Assembly: GCF_030247195.1 (NCBI RefSeq)
Contig: NC_080671.1
Location: forward strand, 99,683,845-99,747,844
Direction of reading: 5' to 3'
DNA from: Topomyia yanbarensis
Taxonomy: Eukaryota; Arthropoda; Insecta; Diptera; Culicidae
Length of the DNA stretch: 64,000 nucleotides
Under the pieces are notes generated by a model. It had not been told where the DNA came from, did no database searches, and was given only the letters and a program-made list of their open reading frames with translations. Below, one piece after another: positions 12,001 to 21,772 of this stretch (position 1 is the first letter of the stretch; each line of letters opens with the position of its first letter). The position numbers and the translations under genes are program-made.

Positions 12001-13338
12001 ATCTATCTTAAATTATTATCCCTCCGGCTCCCAACTCTGCCTTTAAGGGTTTTGGAATATTTGGAATATAGAATACTCAAAACATTACTACAGAAAACCT
12101 TTTCAGAATATTCACAACATAAGACAAAAAAACCAATTTGGATACGTCATGACAGTTATATCTGTCCTTGAAAAAAGTATAGATAAATGATATATTAAGA
12201 AAAATTACTTCAAGTTAAATGCTATATAAGTTAACAAAAGCAAATTTATTTTTTTAATGATCGGTGAAAAAGATATTGAAAACTGGTTAAAACACCTTAA
12301 TAAAAATTAAGGTGTCCATCTAAAAATGTACGTTAACAAATTTTATATAACTTTTCTGAAGACACTAAAGCACTAACATTCATGCCCGTCCATTTTTCGA
12401 TTTGGGACCACAGTGTGTCGTCAAGGACCGTGTTGTCTAGTAGTCGCCATATTGACGTGTTGAGCGTTATTGATCCTAGGCTTCTAGGACCGAATGTAGA
12501 AATTTCTGGACGTGACCGATTCATTATCAAGCGAGCATGGGTGTTTGTAGGTTCTCGCTTAAGGCCGCGTTTATAAGTTTATTGGTGCTATTACATTTAA
12601 TTGTTTTAATGGCGACGAGATTGTGGGCGTAAGTATGTGTGGTTGATTGTAATTACATGTTCAGGTTTTGCGTACAGGTTTGTGTTATCGCGATATCATG
12701 AATGCCACGAGCGTTCGTACGTTTGGAATGAGAGAGAGATTGATTAAGAGTGTATACGTGAGAATATGCAATTGATTGTGTTGTGTTAGTATGAATCTAA
12801 TTTAACATATTGTAATAAATTATTTCCGGTATACAGCAGTAATGGAAAAGCAAACGAATGGAAATACAACAAAAACAGACTAATGAAGTAGAAGAATGCC
12901 AACAAATGGTCAGGCTTGTTATTTACTCACACAACATGCCACAAAGAGCGAAACACACCGATAAAAATAGAGTAGCACAAAAACACTGCGATGTGCAGAA
13001 CGACCGCACAAAGAGAAACTTGAAAACGAAAAAGAGAAAGTGTGCACCAAGAGCTGCACAATTTCGATCAAAGAGTCACTTTGGAGAGCCACTTTTTTGT
13101 GCCTCCCCTCACTGGCAAGCAGCTAGAAAGGCGAATCAAACCACAATTCATTATTTGCTCTGAGGTGCATTACATCCCTGCAAATGGTACCTTATTTATT
13201 AAATGCAATCTTCCTGAACGAATCAAATCGAATTGAAAATCTCAAAAAAGTGACCAACGAATCCTAGGAAGGAAAAAAATACACGCGAGCCAATAAATTA
13301 TCAACTATTCTATCATATACGCCAGTTCTGCATCCATT
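9029..13338. other. 4.3-kb stretch without a recognised gene
   Basis: 9320-9560 is AT-rich with many scattered ACAGTAA/TTTACAGT motifs. Around 10270-10340 a short frame MDTNTSEGEGRRNGKKR resembles the start of a basic retroelement ORF. Soon after, 10450-10500 carries the SINE/LINE-type tail motif described separately. This may be an internally deleted element. The frames at 10833-11057, 11625-11831 and 12858-13163 show no domain I know and have the composition of non-coding DNA. Nothing firm is seen in the rest. Confidence 0.4.
10450..10500 (+). repeat. SINE/LINE-type 3' tail fragment
   Basis: The motif AGGCGAATGAC, a few bases, GAGGTTAAAACC and an A/T-rich tail matches the tail of the SINE at 46798-46964 (AGGCGAATGACC, AAGGTTAAAACC, A-run). 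No tRNA-like head is present here. Confidence 0.4.
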
Positions 13339-13343
13339 CCATC
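13339..13343. other. Target-site duplication of BEL element 1 (left)
   Basis: CCATC here equals 20323-20327 on the other side of the element. A 5-bp duplication is the usual size for BEL/Pao integration. Confidence 0.9.
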
Positions 13344-13951
13344 TGTTCGGATAGAACTAAAACCCTTTGTGTAGCAGCTAATTTTCAGCAGCTCAAACTG
13401 TGAATATAATTTAATAAAATTAACCATTTGTTTAAACTTAAATACACTCGACTCACAATTTGTGGTTTTACCCTAGTTGAATCTCTTCTCACCGTCCGGT
13501 GTAATGAATCCGAAAATATACTATCCTGTTGTTTTCTTGAATAGTATCAGTAGATAAATTTTCAATAAATTCAATTTACTTACAATGTCAATTCTTATCC
13601 TCTACCTGATCCCAGATTCTTCCGTGTCCTTTCCTCTTCTCTGCTAGATTCCTTCGTAGGTGTGTCTACAGGTAGGTTACAAACGGGTAAGTAAACTGTT
13701 TCGCCTAACACTTAATTTTAAATGAATTTTGCTTTTACTTACAGGTCGACACAACAACTACAAACTACTAAATCTCTACTTTTCCCAAATATCAAAAAAA
13801 AACTTCTTCTACACTCTGCCAATTCGATTCACGATTTCCTTCTGCTACTATTTGTTTATCAACACATATCCTCTGTCAATATGGAGAGGGTTCAACCGAT
13901 TCGGCACATTAGTCGATTGGGTCAACTCCAGTGTGCCCAGCGGTATTGACA
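13344..13951 (-). repeat. BEL element 1, 3' LTR
   Basis: 608 bp, near-identical to 19714-20322. In element orientation it begins TGTCAATACC and ends CCGAACA. The last 13 codons and the stop of the Gag-Pol ORF run into it. Its minus strand holds GTAAGTAAA splice-donor-like motifs near 13580 and 13740; their use is unknown. Confidence 0.95.
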
Positions 13952-16900
13952 CCCCAGCCCGTAACATCCGGTATTTCCTCGGAACATCCGGATTTACCAT
14001 CCTTGATTTCTAGCACCGCCAGATTCGCGACGGCTCGTCTATGGATCCCTGTCGCAGTCCTTATTTTCGCTTCACGTATCCGACCATCGGACCCTTGAAC
14101 CACCTCCTCGACAATTCCTCTAGACCAATTCTTCCGGTCCTTACCATCCACGACGAAGACAAGGTCGCCTGCTTCCAGCGGCTTTCGTTCATCATACCAC
14201 TTTGTGCGACGGTTTATCGTTGGCAAATATTCCTTGCTCCAACGTTCCCACATCCGGTCTGCCAGGTACTGCGATCGCTTGTACACGTCACGCAAAGCCT
14301 CCGCTAGATTCCCACCCCTGTCCACTAGGAGATCCGCGCCCTTTACTATTCCTCGTAGAAAATGGTTCGGTGTCAGAGCTTCATTTTCGGCAGACGCCTG
14401 AGGCATGTACGTGAGAGGACGTGTGTTTATCATGTCCTCTGCCTCCGCCAGTGTTGTCACCAGAATCTCGTCTGTCAGCTTCCTTCCATCTTCCAATGCC
14501 TTCATTGCCTCCTTCACGGAACGAACCATTCGCTCCCATGCACCACCCATGTGCGGGGTGCCAGGCGGAATGAATCGCCAGGCCGTTCTTGCAGTTGTGA
14601 TTTCCTCCTCACAATCGCCATGTAACGTTTTCAGCATCTCGTTGTTAGCACCCTTAAAGCAAGTGGCGTTATCTGAAAATATAATATCAGGAGCACCCCG
14701 CTTACAGGAAAACCGGCGGATGGCCATCAAGCACGATTGTGTTGTCAGGCTGTTCACCACCTCGAGATGCACCGCTCTGATGGCGAGACACGTAAACACG
14801 GCCACCCATCGCTTCTCTTTTCTTCTTCCCACCGATACATCTACTGGTCCCAAGTAGTCTAAGCCGACCGAACTGAAAGGACGAATTCCTGCTCTGATGC
14901 GTCGAGTCGGGAGAGGCGCCATCATTGGTACTTGTGGACGACATCTATGGACTTTGCACCACATGCACTCCCGCATCACTTCCATAATCGCTGCACGGAT
15001 ATTCGGAATCCAGAACTTCTGACGCAACTCGTTGCAAACCGTCTCTCGATTCGCATGTCCGAACCTTTCGTGGTAGCACTGAATCAACTTCTTGGTGATG
15101 TCGTGCTGCCGAGCAAGAATGATCGGAAACTTCTGGTCGAACGAGATGTCGTCCGATTTTTCGAATCTTCCTCCCATCCGCAGCACACCTTCATCGTCCA
15201 GTATCGGAGTCAGTTTGACCAGGGTACTCGACCGCTGTATTTTCGAAGGCATCTGTCCCGGCTCCAGATTGAGATTCTTGGTCAACGCACTCATTTCGTC
15301 CGGGAAACTGTCGAACTGCGCCTGCTTCCACAGGATCGTTTCGGCTTCCAGGAGTTCCTCCTGCTGGAGCGGTTTTACAATCGCCAAATACTTCGACTTA
15401 ATCGACCGCTGTTGAGTCTCCGAGGCTTTCGACGTCACGATCGGCTGTCCCATTTTTTTTCGCCGACAATTCGCAATGAAGCGAACCACGCTTGCAGTCA
15501 CTCTCACCAGTGCCATCCACCGCGAAGTAGCCTTGACGTCGATCAGTTCTTGGAATAGCACTACTCCTCTCGCCTCTTCGCTAGTTTCCTCAAACGGCAT
15601 CACCTTGCTCGGCCACTCCTCTTCCGGATAATACAGGAATGATTTCCCGTTGAACCACTCTCCGTCGCTGCTCAGCGGGGGCCCGGATCCCCACTTAGTC
15701 AGCACATCCGCAATATTCAGCTTCGTCGGCAACCAGCGCCAGTCGATTACCCTTGTCAGTTCAAGAATTTCGCCGACTCTGAAGGCTATGAACTGCTTAA
15801 ACTTGTACTGATCCGATTGCAGCCAGCTACACACCGTACGAGAATCCGTCCATAAAATGCAACGTGTAATTTCCAGGGAGTGCATCCCTAGAACCGTTCG
15901 ACTCAGTCGAGCACCGAGGACGGCAGCCATTAATTCCAACCGTGGAATCGACTGACGTTTCAGTGGAGCCACTTTCGCTCGTGACATCACTAAGCTACAT
16001 CGTACGTTTCCGTTGATCACCGCTCGCAAGTACGCTACACATCCGTATGCGTGTTCACTGGCATCAGTAAAGATGTGAAGTTCCAGCGACTCAACGGCTG
16101 AAGACGCAGCATTCCCGAGGTAGCAGCGTGTGATCCGAACTGCATCCACCTCTGGCAGTAGGCCAGTCCATCGCTTCCATAAGCGCCAGCTCTCGTCGTC
16201 GATCTCCTGCTTCCAATCGCAGCCCAATCGCCAGAGGTGCTGGATGATTATTTTGCCGTGGATTGTGAAAGGAGACAGCAATCCCATCGGGTCAAAGAAT
16301 CCCATCACGCAGCTTAATGCAATCTGCTTCGTGGGTCGTTTCTCGTTGCATAAGTACGCCATCATCTCCGGACGGTGCAGCGTAGAGAAGGAAAACTCAT
16401 CCATGTTTGGATCCCAAATGATGCCAAGAACTCGTTCACTGCAACTCTGCTTGTCCCGACCAAAGTGTACTGGCGTGACTTGCTTTTCTTCCCCCAGCAT
16501 TCGGAGAACTTCAGGTACATTGGAAACCCAGTTCCGGATTTCAAACCCACCATTTTTGTGAATTGTACGCACCTGCATCGCCCGGTTGATGGCCTCTTCG
16601 ACGGTGTCGACACTGTCGAAATAATCGTCGACGTAGTGACGATGGATTATGGCCGCTGCCGCCTCTGGATATTGAACAGCGTGTTCTTCTGCGTTCTTGT
16701 TTTTGATGTACTGTGCCGAACTAGGAGAGCATGTAGAGCCAAACGTCGCAACGTCCATTACAAAAATGCTTGGCTTCTCCCCGAAATTCTTCCGGAACAC
16801 GAAGCGTTGAGCCTGTCTGTCGCGTTCGACGATCTTCACCTGGTGGTACATTTCTCGAAGATCGCCACCGAATGCAATCCGTCGCTCCCGGAAACCTACT

Positions 16901-19797
16901 ATCACTTGCACCAGTGGAATCAGCAAGTCGGGTCCCGTCAGTAGCTGCGTGTTGAGTGACACTCCTTGCACCGAAGCTGCGGCGTCCCATACCAAGCGCA
17001 CTTTGCCAGGCTTTCTGGGATTTGTCACCACATTCAACGGTAGGTACCACACCTTATCTGTTTCCGTACGGATCAATTCTTCTGCAGTTGCCAGGTGTGC
17101 ATATCCTTTCTGCTGAAACTCTTCTATCTGCCGACAAACGTTCTTGTGCAACTCCGGATTTCTCTCCAGTTTTTTCTCCAGCTGCTTCATCCTGTGCAGA
17201 GCCATCGGAAAGCTGTCCGGAAATCGTGGATCATCTGTCCTCCACAGTAGTCCGGTCTCGAAGCGATTTCCCACCCTTTTTGTGGTCCGCTCCATTATCT
17301 CTCGCGCTCGTTTATCCTCTGCCGATTCCTGCGCGACCGCCACGACCGATTCCTCCAGAGCGTAGTGGCTTTTCAGCAGGTCATGCAGGGCCTCGTTGCT
17401 TACTTCGTGGTGATAACCCATATACCCACCATCAAAAGCAGTGTTCGACTGTCTCGGGCCGTACACAGTCCATCCAAGTTTGCACTTCACCGCTATTGGC
17501 TCTGCAGTCGCACCGATCTTCGCTTCCAACGGCACAAATGAATGCACATTGTTGAGCCCTATAAGTATTCCGGGTTGTCCATCGTACGACGCGATCGGTA
17601 ATCCCCGCATGTGCTTGAACTGGGTTGCAATCTCCTTGGAGTCCAGTTTTTGATGCGGCAACATCAGATTCTCTACCGTTCGAACCGTGTGCAGCAGCAC
17701 CTTGTCCTTACTTCCGACTGCCGATGCCCACACATTCATCCGGCTGGAATCCTTCTCCACTCGCGTGATATCTGCTGTCCACTTAATGGTCAGCTTCTCC
17801 GGGACACCCACAAGTCCAAGACGATCTGCCATCCTTTTCTCGATGAGTGTAACGGACGCTCCTTCGTCCAAAAACGCCAGTACCGTAATCGATCGCCCTC
17901 CAAAGTGCAACTGAGCGGGAATCATTCGAAACATAACTTTCGTTTGATTCCAGATGTGAGCACTTATACCAACCACGGTATTCACCGGATGCATCAACGG
18001 ATTGTGTCGTTCTCTGCATTCTCCCACATTGCACTGTATTTTGAAACCGCACCGTCCGCTGTGGTCATTCAGACAAACACAGCAAAGTTTCCAGTGATTC
18101 ACAACCTTCAGCCGGTCAACATATCGTAATTTCTTAAACTCTGCACAATGCCGCAGACGATGGTCAGTACACTGACACACTTTGCACGGCCGAAAGCTTG
18201 TCCGCTCGACGTTCGCGGTTTCATCCAAGTTCTCCTCTTCACTATGGTAGTACATTGCTCCTCTCCCTTTTGCGTGTTCTCTCCCGAACTGGCCACCGCT
18301 TGCAGGTTTAGTCGCGAGCTTGTACTCCATGCTTACATTCGCTTCGCAAGCGTCCGCCACTATTTCTGACAGAAACTCTGTGAATGTCCTCAATGTTACT
18401 TCATCGGCGCACCGCTTGAAGCGAACCCACTGTCGTTTTTCACTGTCAGGAAGCTTGTCGACGAGATCCTGGATAAGCAGCGGATTTACGAGGTGCTGCT
18501 TGAGATTTGCTGCTTCCAGATGTTCGCACAGTTGCTCCACAGCGTTCCCGAAAGGGATGAAGCTGGCAAGCTTATCAGCTCTCGGCGACTCCAGTTTGCG
18601 GACTTTCTCCAGGTGGCTCTGTAGCAATTGTTCCGGACGACCGTACAGCTGTTGCAGCTTGATAATTACCCTCGGAACGGTCTGCGGAAGAATTAGTTGG
18701 CCGCGCACCCACTCTAGGGCCGGTCCCTTAAGGCTCTCCTGCAGTCGCACAAGGTTCTCGACATCGGTGTAGCCGCAGGCTTCGTTCGAGGCTTGATACG
18801 TACCGAAAAACAGTGGCCACTCTTCTGGTTTTCCGGAAAAGCAGGGAAGCTTTTTGGTAATCCCATTTCTAGCTGCCAACTGAGCTTTCGTCGGCCCGGT
18901 CCGATGTTGCCCCAGCCCGTATTGGCTTCCATCGTTTGCTTGCTCAGATCGTTTCCGAGTACGTTCGACGCTTTTCGCAGATTGAATCTCCGAAATTACC
19001 GAACAAGGTTGGTCTTCTTCGTCGCTTTCCAAAGCAGTATCGCTTTCACCGGCATCTTTTTCCAACTGCTCGACGTTGGAAACTTTTAGCGGTTTAACGT
19101 TCTCAACTTTGACTTTTTTTAGCTCTTCATCCAGAGCAGCCATCGCCTTCTCAAATGAGCTCTGGTTGGACTTCATCCGCATTATATGCTCCTGCTTCTT
19201 CCGCAACGCTTCTGCATAAAGGATGCTCCTTTCCTGCAGCTCCTTTTGGCGCATTTTCTCCTCGAAAAGCATTCGCTTTTTCTCTAACGCACGCTCCATG
19301 TTGCTCTCTTCCTCTTTCAGCAACATCTCATCTTCGAGCTCCTGCTCAAGACGCCTTTGCTTTTCTTGCAAAGCCTTTCGTCTCTGCTCTAGAGTGAGCG
19401 TACCTGATTTCGAAACGGAAGCTTCCGACGACTCCGATGTCTTCTTCGGCCGAGGCCTTTTGTTCTTCAGGTACTCTTGAGCAAGCACTTGACAAACACC
19501 ATCAGTGCAGTACCACCTCTTCTCCTTTTTCACCGCTGAGGTCACTCCGACGCATCGGTAGTGGAACCAACGGTTGCAACCGTCGCAGCCTACCATCGCT
19601 TCATTTTCGGTGGAAGTTTGGCTACAGACAGCGCACGGAGTCAGCGTCAAATCCAGCTCATTTCCCGCACCGGTGATAGAAATGGGGTCCGACATCTCAC
19701 AAATTTTTGAGATTGTTCGGATAGAACTAAAACCCTTTGTGTAGCAGCTAATTTTCAGCAGCTCAAACTGTGAATATAATTTAATAAAATTAACCAT
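13909..19797 (-). CDS. BEL/Pao Gag-Pol polyprotein with N-terminal PHD finger
   Basis: One 1962-codon frame encodes capsid-like and replication functions of the element. A C4HC3 PHD finger is at residues about 55-103 (CAVC, GCDGC, FH, YRC, then C-x4-C). A charged coiled coil follows at 135-232, a DUF1759 Gag-like region at about 315-470 (KLPCFSGKPEEW), and Cys/His knuckles at about 560-620. The protease motif LDEGAS is near 644. Pao-type RT carries YVDD near 1054. RNase H starts near 1241 (FTDAS). Integrase has an HHCC zinc domain near 1575 and a DDE core with D in GLDYLG (about 1644), D in SDNAT (about 1705) and E in GGAWE (about 1752). A DUF5641-like tail ends it. No catalytic residue I checked is missing. 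The ATG at 19797 lies inside the 5' LTR. A likelier start is the in-frame ATG at 19695, 19 bp past the LTR, opening MSDPISITG. Confidence 0.95.
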   Translation of the reverse strand: MVNFIKLYSQFELLKISCYTKGFSSIRTISKICEMSDPISITGAGNELDLTLTPCAVCSQTSTENEAMVGCDGCNRWFHYRCVGVTSAVKKEKRWYCTDGVCQVLAQEYLKNKRPRPKKTSESSEASVSKSGTLTLEQRRKALQEKQRRLEQELEDEMLLKEEESNMERALEKKRMLFEEKMRQKELQERSILYAEALRKKQEHIMRMKSNQSSFEKAMAALDEELKKVKVENVKPLKVSNVEQLEKDAGESDTALESDEEDQPCSVISEIQSAKSVERTRKRSEQANDGSQYGLGQHRTGPTKAQLAARNGITKKLPCFSGKPEEWPLFFGTYQASNEACGYTDVENLVRLQESLKGPALEWVRGQLILPQTVPRVIIKLQQLYGRPEQLLQSHLEKVRKLESPRADKLASFIPFGNAVEQLCEHLEAANLKQHLVNPLLIQDLVDKLPDSEKRQWVRFKRCADEVTLRTFTEFLSEIVADACEANVSMEYKLATKPASGGQFGREHAKGRGAMYYHSEEENLDETANVERTSFRPCKVCQCTDHRLRHCAEFKKLRYVDRLKVVNHWKLCCVCLNDHSGRCGFKIQCNVGECRERHNPLMHPVNTVVGISAHIWNQTKVMFRMIPAQLHFGGRSITVLAFLDEGASVTLIEKRMADRLGLVGVPEKLTIKWTADITRVEKDSSRMNVWASAVGSKDKVLLHTVRTVENLMLPHQKLDSKEIATQFKHMRGLPIASYDGQPGILIGLNNVHSFVPLEAKIGATAEPIAVKCKLGWTVYGPRQSNTAFDGGYMGYHHEVSNEALHDLLKSHYALEESVVAVAQESAEDKRAREIMERTTKRVGNRFETGLLWRTDDPRFPDSFPMALHRMKQLEKKLERNPELHKNVCRQIEEFQQKGYAHLATAEELIRTETDKVWYLPLNVVTNPRKPGKVRLVWDAAASVQGVSLNTQLLTGPDLLIPLVQVIVGFRERRIAFGGDLREMYHQVKIVERDRQAQRFVFRKNFGEKPSIFVMDVATFGSTCSPSSAQYIKNKNAEEHAVQYPEAAAAIIHRHYVDDYFDSVDTVEEAINRAMQVRTIHKNGGFEIRNWVSNVPEVLRMLGEEKQVTPVHFGRDKQSCSERVLGIIWDPNMDEFSFSTLHRPEMMAYLCNEKRPTKQIALSCVMGFFDPMGLLSPFTIHGKIIIQHLWRLGCDWKQEIDDESWRLWKRWTGLLPEVDAVRITRCYLGNAASSAVESLELHIFTDASEHAYGCVAYLRAVINGNVRCSLVMSRAKVAPLKRQSIPRLELMAAVLGARLSRTVLGMHSLEITRCILWTDSRTVCSWLQSDQYKFKQFIAFRVGEILELTRVIDWRWLPTKLNIADVLTKWGSGPPLSSDGEWFNGKSFLYYPEEEWPSKVMPFEETSEEARGVVLFQELIDVKATSRWMALVRVTASVVRFIANCRRKKMGQPIVTSKASETQQRSIKSKYLAIVKPLQQEELLEAETILWKQAQFDSFPDEMSALTKNLNLEPGQMPSKIQRSSTLVKLTPILDDEGVLRMGGRFEKSDDISFDQKFPIILARQHDITKKLIQCYHERFGHANRETVCNELRQKFWIPNIRAAIMEVMRECMWCKVHRCRPQVPMMAPLPTRRIRAGIRPFSSVGLDYLGPVDVSVGRRKEKRWVAVFTCLAIRAVHLEVVNSLTTQSCLMAIRRFSCKRGAPDIIFSDNATCFKGANNEMLKTLHGDCEEEITTARTAWRFIPPGTPHMGGAWERMVRSVKEAMKALEDGRKLTDEILVTTLAEAEDMINTRPLTYMPQASAENEALTPNHFLRGIVKGADLLVDRGGNLAEALRDVYKRSQYLADRMWERWSKEYLPTINRRTKWYDERKPLEAGDLVFVVDGKDRKNWSRGIVEEVVQGSDGRIREAKIRTATGIHRRAVANLAVLEIKDGKSGCSEEIPDVTGWGVNTAGHTGVDPID
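19692..19713 (-). other. Post-LTR leader of BEL element 1: short palindrome, no obvious tRNA primer site
   Basis: In element orientation the LTR end is followed by ATCTCA, an 8-base spacer AAAATTTG, and TGAGAT, whose last bases overlap the ATG of MSDP. The position normally holds a tRNA-complementary site starting TGG, and none is visible. The priming mechanism is therefore unclear. Confidence 0.6.
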
Positions 19798-20322
19798 TTG
19801 TTTAAACTTAAATACACTCGACTCACAATTTGTGGTTTTACCCTAGTTGAATCTCTTCTCACCGTCCGGTGTAATGAATCCGAAAATATACTATCCTGTT
19901 GTTTTCTTGAATAGTATCAGTAGATAAATTTTCAATAAATTCAATTTACTTACAATGTCAATTCTTATCCTCTACCTGATCCCAGATTCTTCCGTGTCCT
20001 TTCCTCTTCTCTGCTAGATTCCTTCGTAGGTGTGTCTACAGGTAGGTTACAAACGGGTAAGTAAACTGTTTCGCCTAACACTTAATTTTAAATGAATTTT
20101 GCTTTTACTTACAGGTCGACACAACAACTACAAACTACTAAATCTCTACTTTTCCCAAATATCAAAAAAAAAACTTCTTCTACACTCTGCCAATTCGATT
20201 CACGATTTCCTTCTGCTACTATTTGTTTATCAACACATATCCTCTGTCAATATGGAGAGGGTTCAACCGATTCGGCACATTAGTCGATTGGGTCAACTCC
20301 AGTGTGCCCAGCGGTATTGACA
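19714..20322 (-). repeat. BEL element 1, 5' LTR
   Basis: 609 bp, near-identical to the 3' LTR at 13344-13951. As the 5' LTR it should carry the promoter. The in-frame ATG at 19797 lies inside it, so transcripts starting upstream could encode a 34-residue N-terminal extension of Gag. Confidence 0.95.
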
Positions 20323-20327
20323 CCATC
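20323..20327. other. Target-site duplication of BEL element 1 (right)
   Basis: CCATC, identical to 13339-13343. Confidence 0.9.
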
Positions 20328-20350
20328 CATCCAGCTGTAACGGATACTCT

Positions 20351-20386
20351 GACGAACACATACACAGATATGTGTATGTGTTCGTC
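20351..20386. repeat. Perfect 16-bp-arm hairpin
   Basis: GACGAACACATACACA, a 4-base loop (GATA), and its exact reverse complement. CTC/GAG outside extends the stem with one bulge. It lies 28 bp from the BEL target duplication. It may be the tip of an older element or a structured site; no function can be assigned. Confidence 0.8.
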
Positions 20387-20689
20387 GAGTCACATATCAA
20401 TTGTACACTAGTACTAAACACTACATTTATTATTACACTAACGGCTTCTAATTTTACATTTCATTAATGGTTGGTCGTTAGTTTGCGCTGCTGTAAAGTA
20501 TGAAAAAAACTCAACATAAAAAAGATTTCAGTTTCCTCGATGCACCACTACCGAGGCGTAATGCCAAAACTATGTTAAATACATTTTCTGTCAGAGGTTA
20601 TTTGAAACTGGTGCACGAAATATGCTTCATGATATTTGCAATACCGAAAAATCCATCAACCTAGGGTAGGGAACAATCTTCATACAGTT

Positions 20690-21000
20690 TTTGTAAATGT
20701 TTTTGTGAAAAATATTTTGAAATGTAAATACAATTTTAAAAATATTTTGAAATTTAGTCACAATTTTTGTAAATTTGTTGAATAGCCTTTGTAAATTGTG
20801 GGCAACCTTTTGTAAAATTTTGAAATGTATTTGTTTTTGTTAAATTGTTGTAAAATAATTTTTAACTCTTTTGTAAAATATTTGTAAATGCACGGAAAAT
20901 TTTTAAAAATTAGTTTTTGTATTTTTTTGTGAATTTTTATTTTTTGGTCTTTTGATATTTTTTGAAACGCTAGCTTAGAACTTCTTTTCTTACGGGACAT
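20690..21000. repeat. TTTTTGTAAA-rich degenerate repeat
   Basis: A low-complexity tract in which TTTTGTAAA-like motifs recur every 20-40 bp. A similar tract in the same orientation follows the mariner at 23335-23650. The mariner probably landed within one such tract. The minus-strand frame at 20758-21003 is only the repeat read through. Confidence 0.5.
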
Positions 21001-21556
21001 CACCTAGGACTAGGAGTTTTCTCATAAGCACAACTTGTGTTTACGTTTTTTGGCGCTAGCTTAGTCCTGTCACTAAGTTTGTGTCGGATTCTGATTACAG
21101 GAACTCGAAACGCCTCTCCAATAACTAATTCATTTTAACGCCTTTGATTCGAAAATCTTTTTCATAATTTTCTAAAGTCTTGTTATATAACGGAAAATAG
21201 AACCAGCGATTTTTCCAACCAATTTTCTAATTTATCTAGGTTAAATAAAGTTTGTATGATTCATGATATAATTCGGGAATAAAATTTAGATGTGGAACAC
21301 CTTTCGTTGAATATCCTCTCGTGAGTGTTCGTTTAAAAAATAAAACAATTAAAGCAGTTTGCGAGTCTGAACAAGAGAAATAGTGTCAGTGAATACAGAA
21401 ATTCAACAGTTTTACACCAGAAAATGTGGCTAATTCAAGCGGATCGATCGTGGAAAACTAGTGTATTCTCAATTCGTATCACGAGGTTAAGCCTTCACTA
21501 CAGAGAATACACAGAAGAAACTAGGGGTGGTGATCAGACGTAAAGGGTGTCCCACA

Positions 21557-21772
21557 TCAAAATTGCATAATGGAAACCATTTCAGCACAACATTTTAACA
21601 GTGGCACGAAGGTAGATCTGGCCAGAAGATCGTATTGCTTCAACAGAGGAAACCGACGCTTCTCTAGACACTCCTTGTTGTAGATCTCCCCGTTTACAGT
21701 CCCGGTAGTTACGAACAGCGCACTCCATTTTCCACATGAGCAAATCACTTGCCAAATCATGTATTTATTTTT
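21557..21772 (-). pseudogene. mariner transposase, C-terminal fragment
   Basis: The minus frame reads KYMIWQVICSCGKWSALFV, then GTVNGEIYNKECLEKR and LLKQYDLLARS. This is the part of the catalytic core that runs from the MVWQ-like block toward the second aspartate. The expected PDLAS-type motif is altered to YDLLARS, and the frame ends soon after. The upstream side stops at the foldback insertion at 21773. It is an inactive remnant of the same gene as 22810-23254. Confidence 0.75.

Larger units (their letters stand above)
13344..20322 (-). mobile_element. Complete BEL/Pao LTR retrotransposon (BEL element 1)
   Basis: The 6,979-bp element lies on the minus strand. LTRs of 608 and 609 bp read TGTCAATACC to CCGAACA in element orientation. 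The only LTR difference I found is one A in a homopolymer near 13797/20165. A perfect 5-bp TSD (CCATC) flanks it. A single uninterrupted Gag-Pol ORF fills almost the whole interior. Identical LTRs, an intact ORF and an intact TSD together indicate a very recent insertion that could still be competent. I see no canonical TGG-starting primer binding site after the 5' LTR. Confidence 0.95.

Noticed and set aside
12858..13163. 101-codon basic ORF
   Set aside because: Biased composition (K, Q, R), no domain, no promoter or splice context.
14932..15558. 208-codon + strand ORF, and many other + strand ORFs within 14041-19676
   Set aside because: They lie antisense to the intact BEL Gag-Pol ORF and contain no recognisable domain; they are shadows of that gene.
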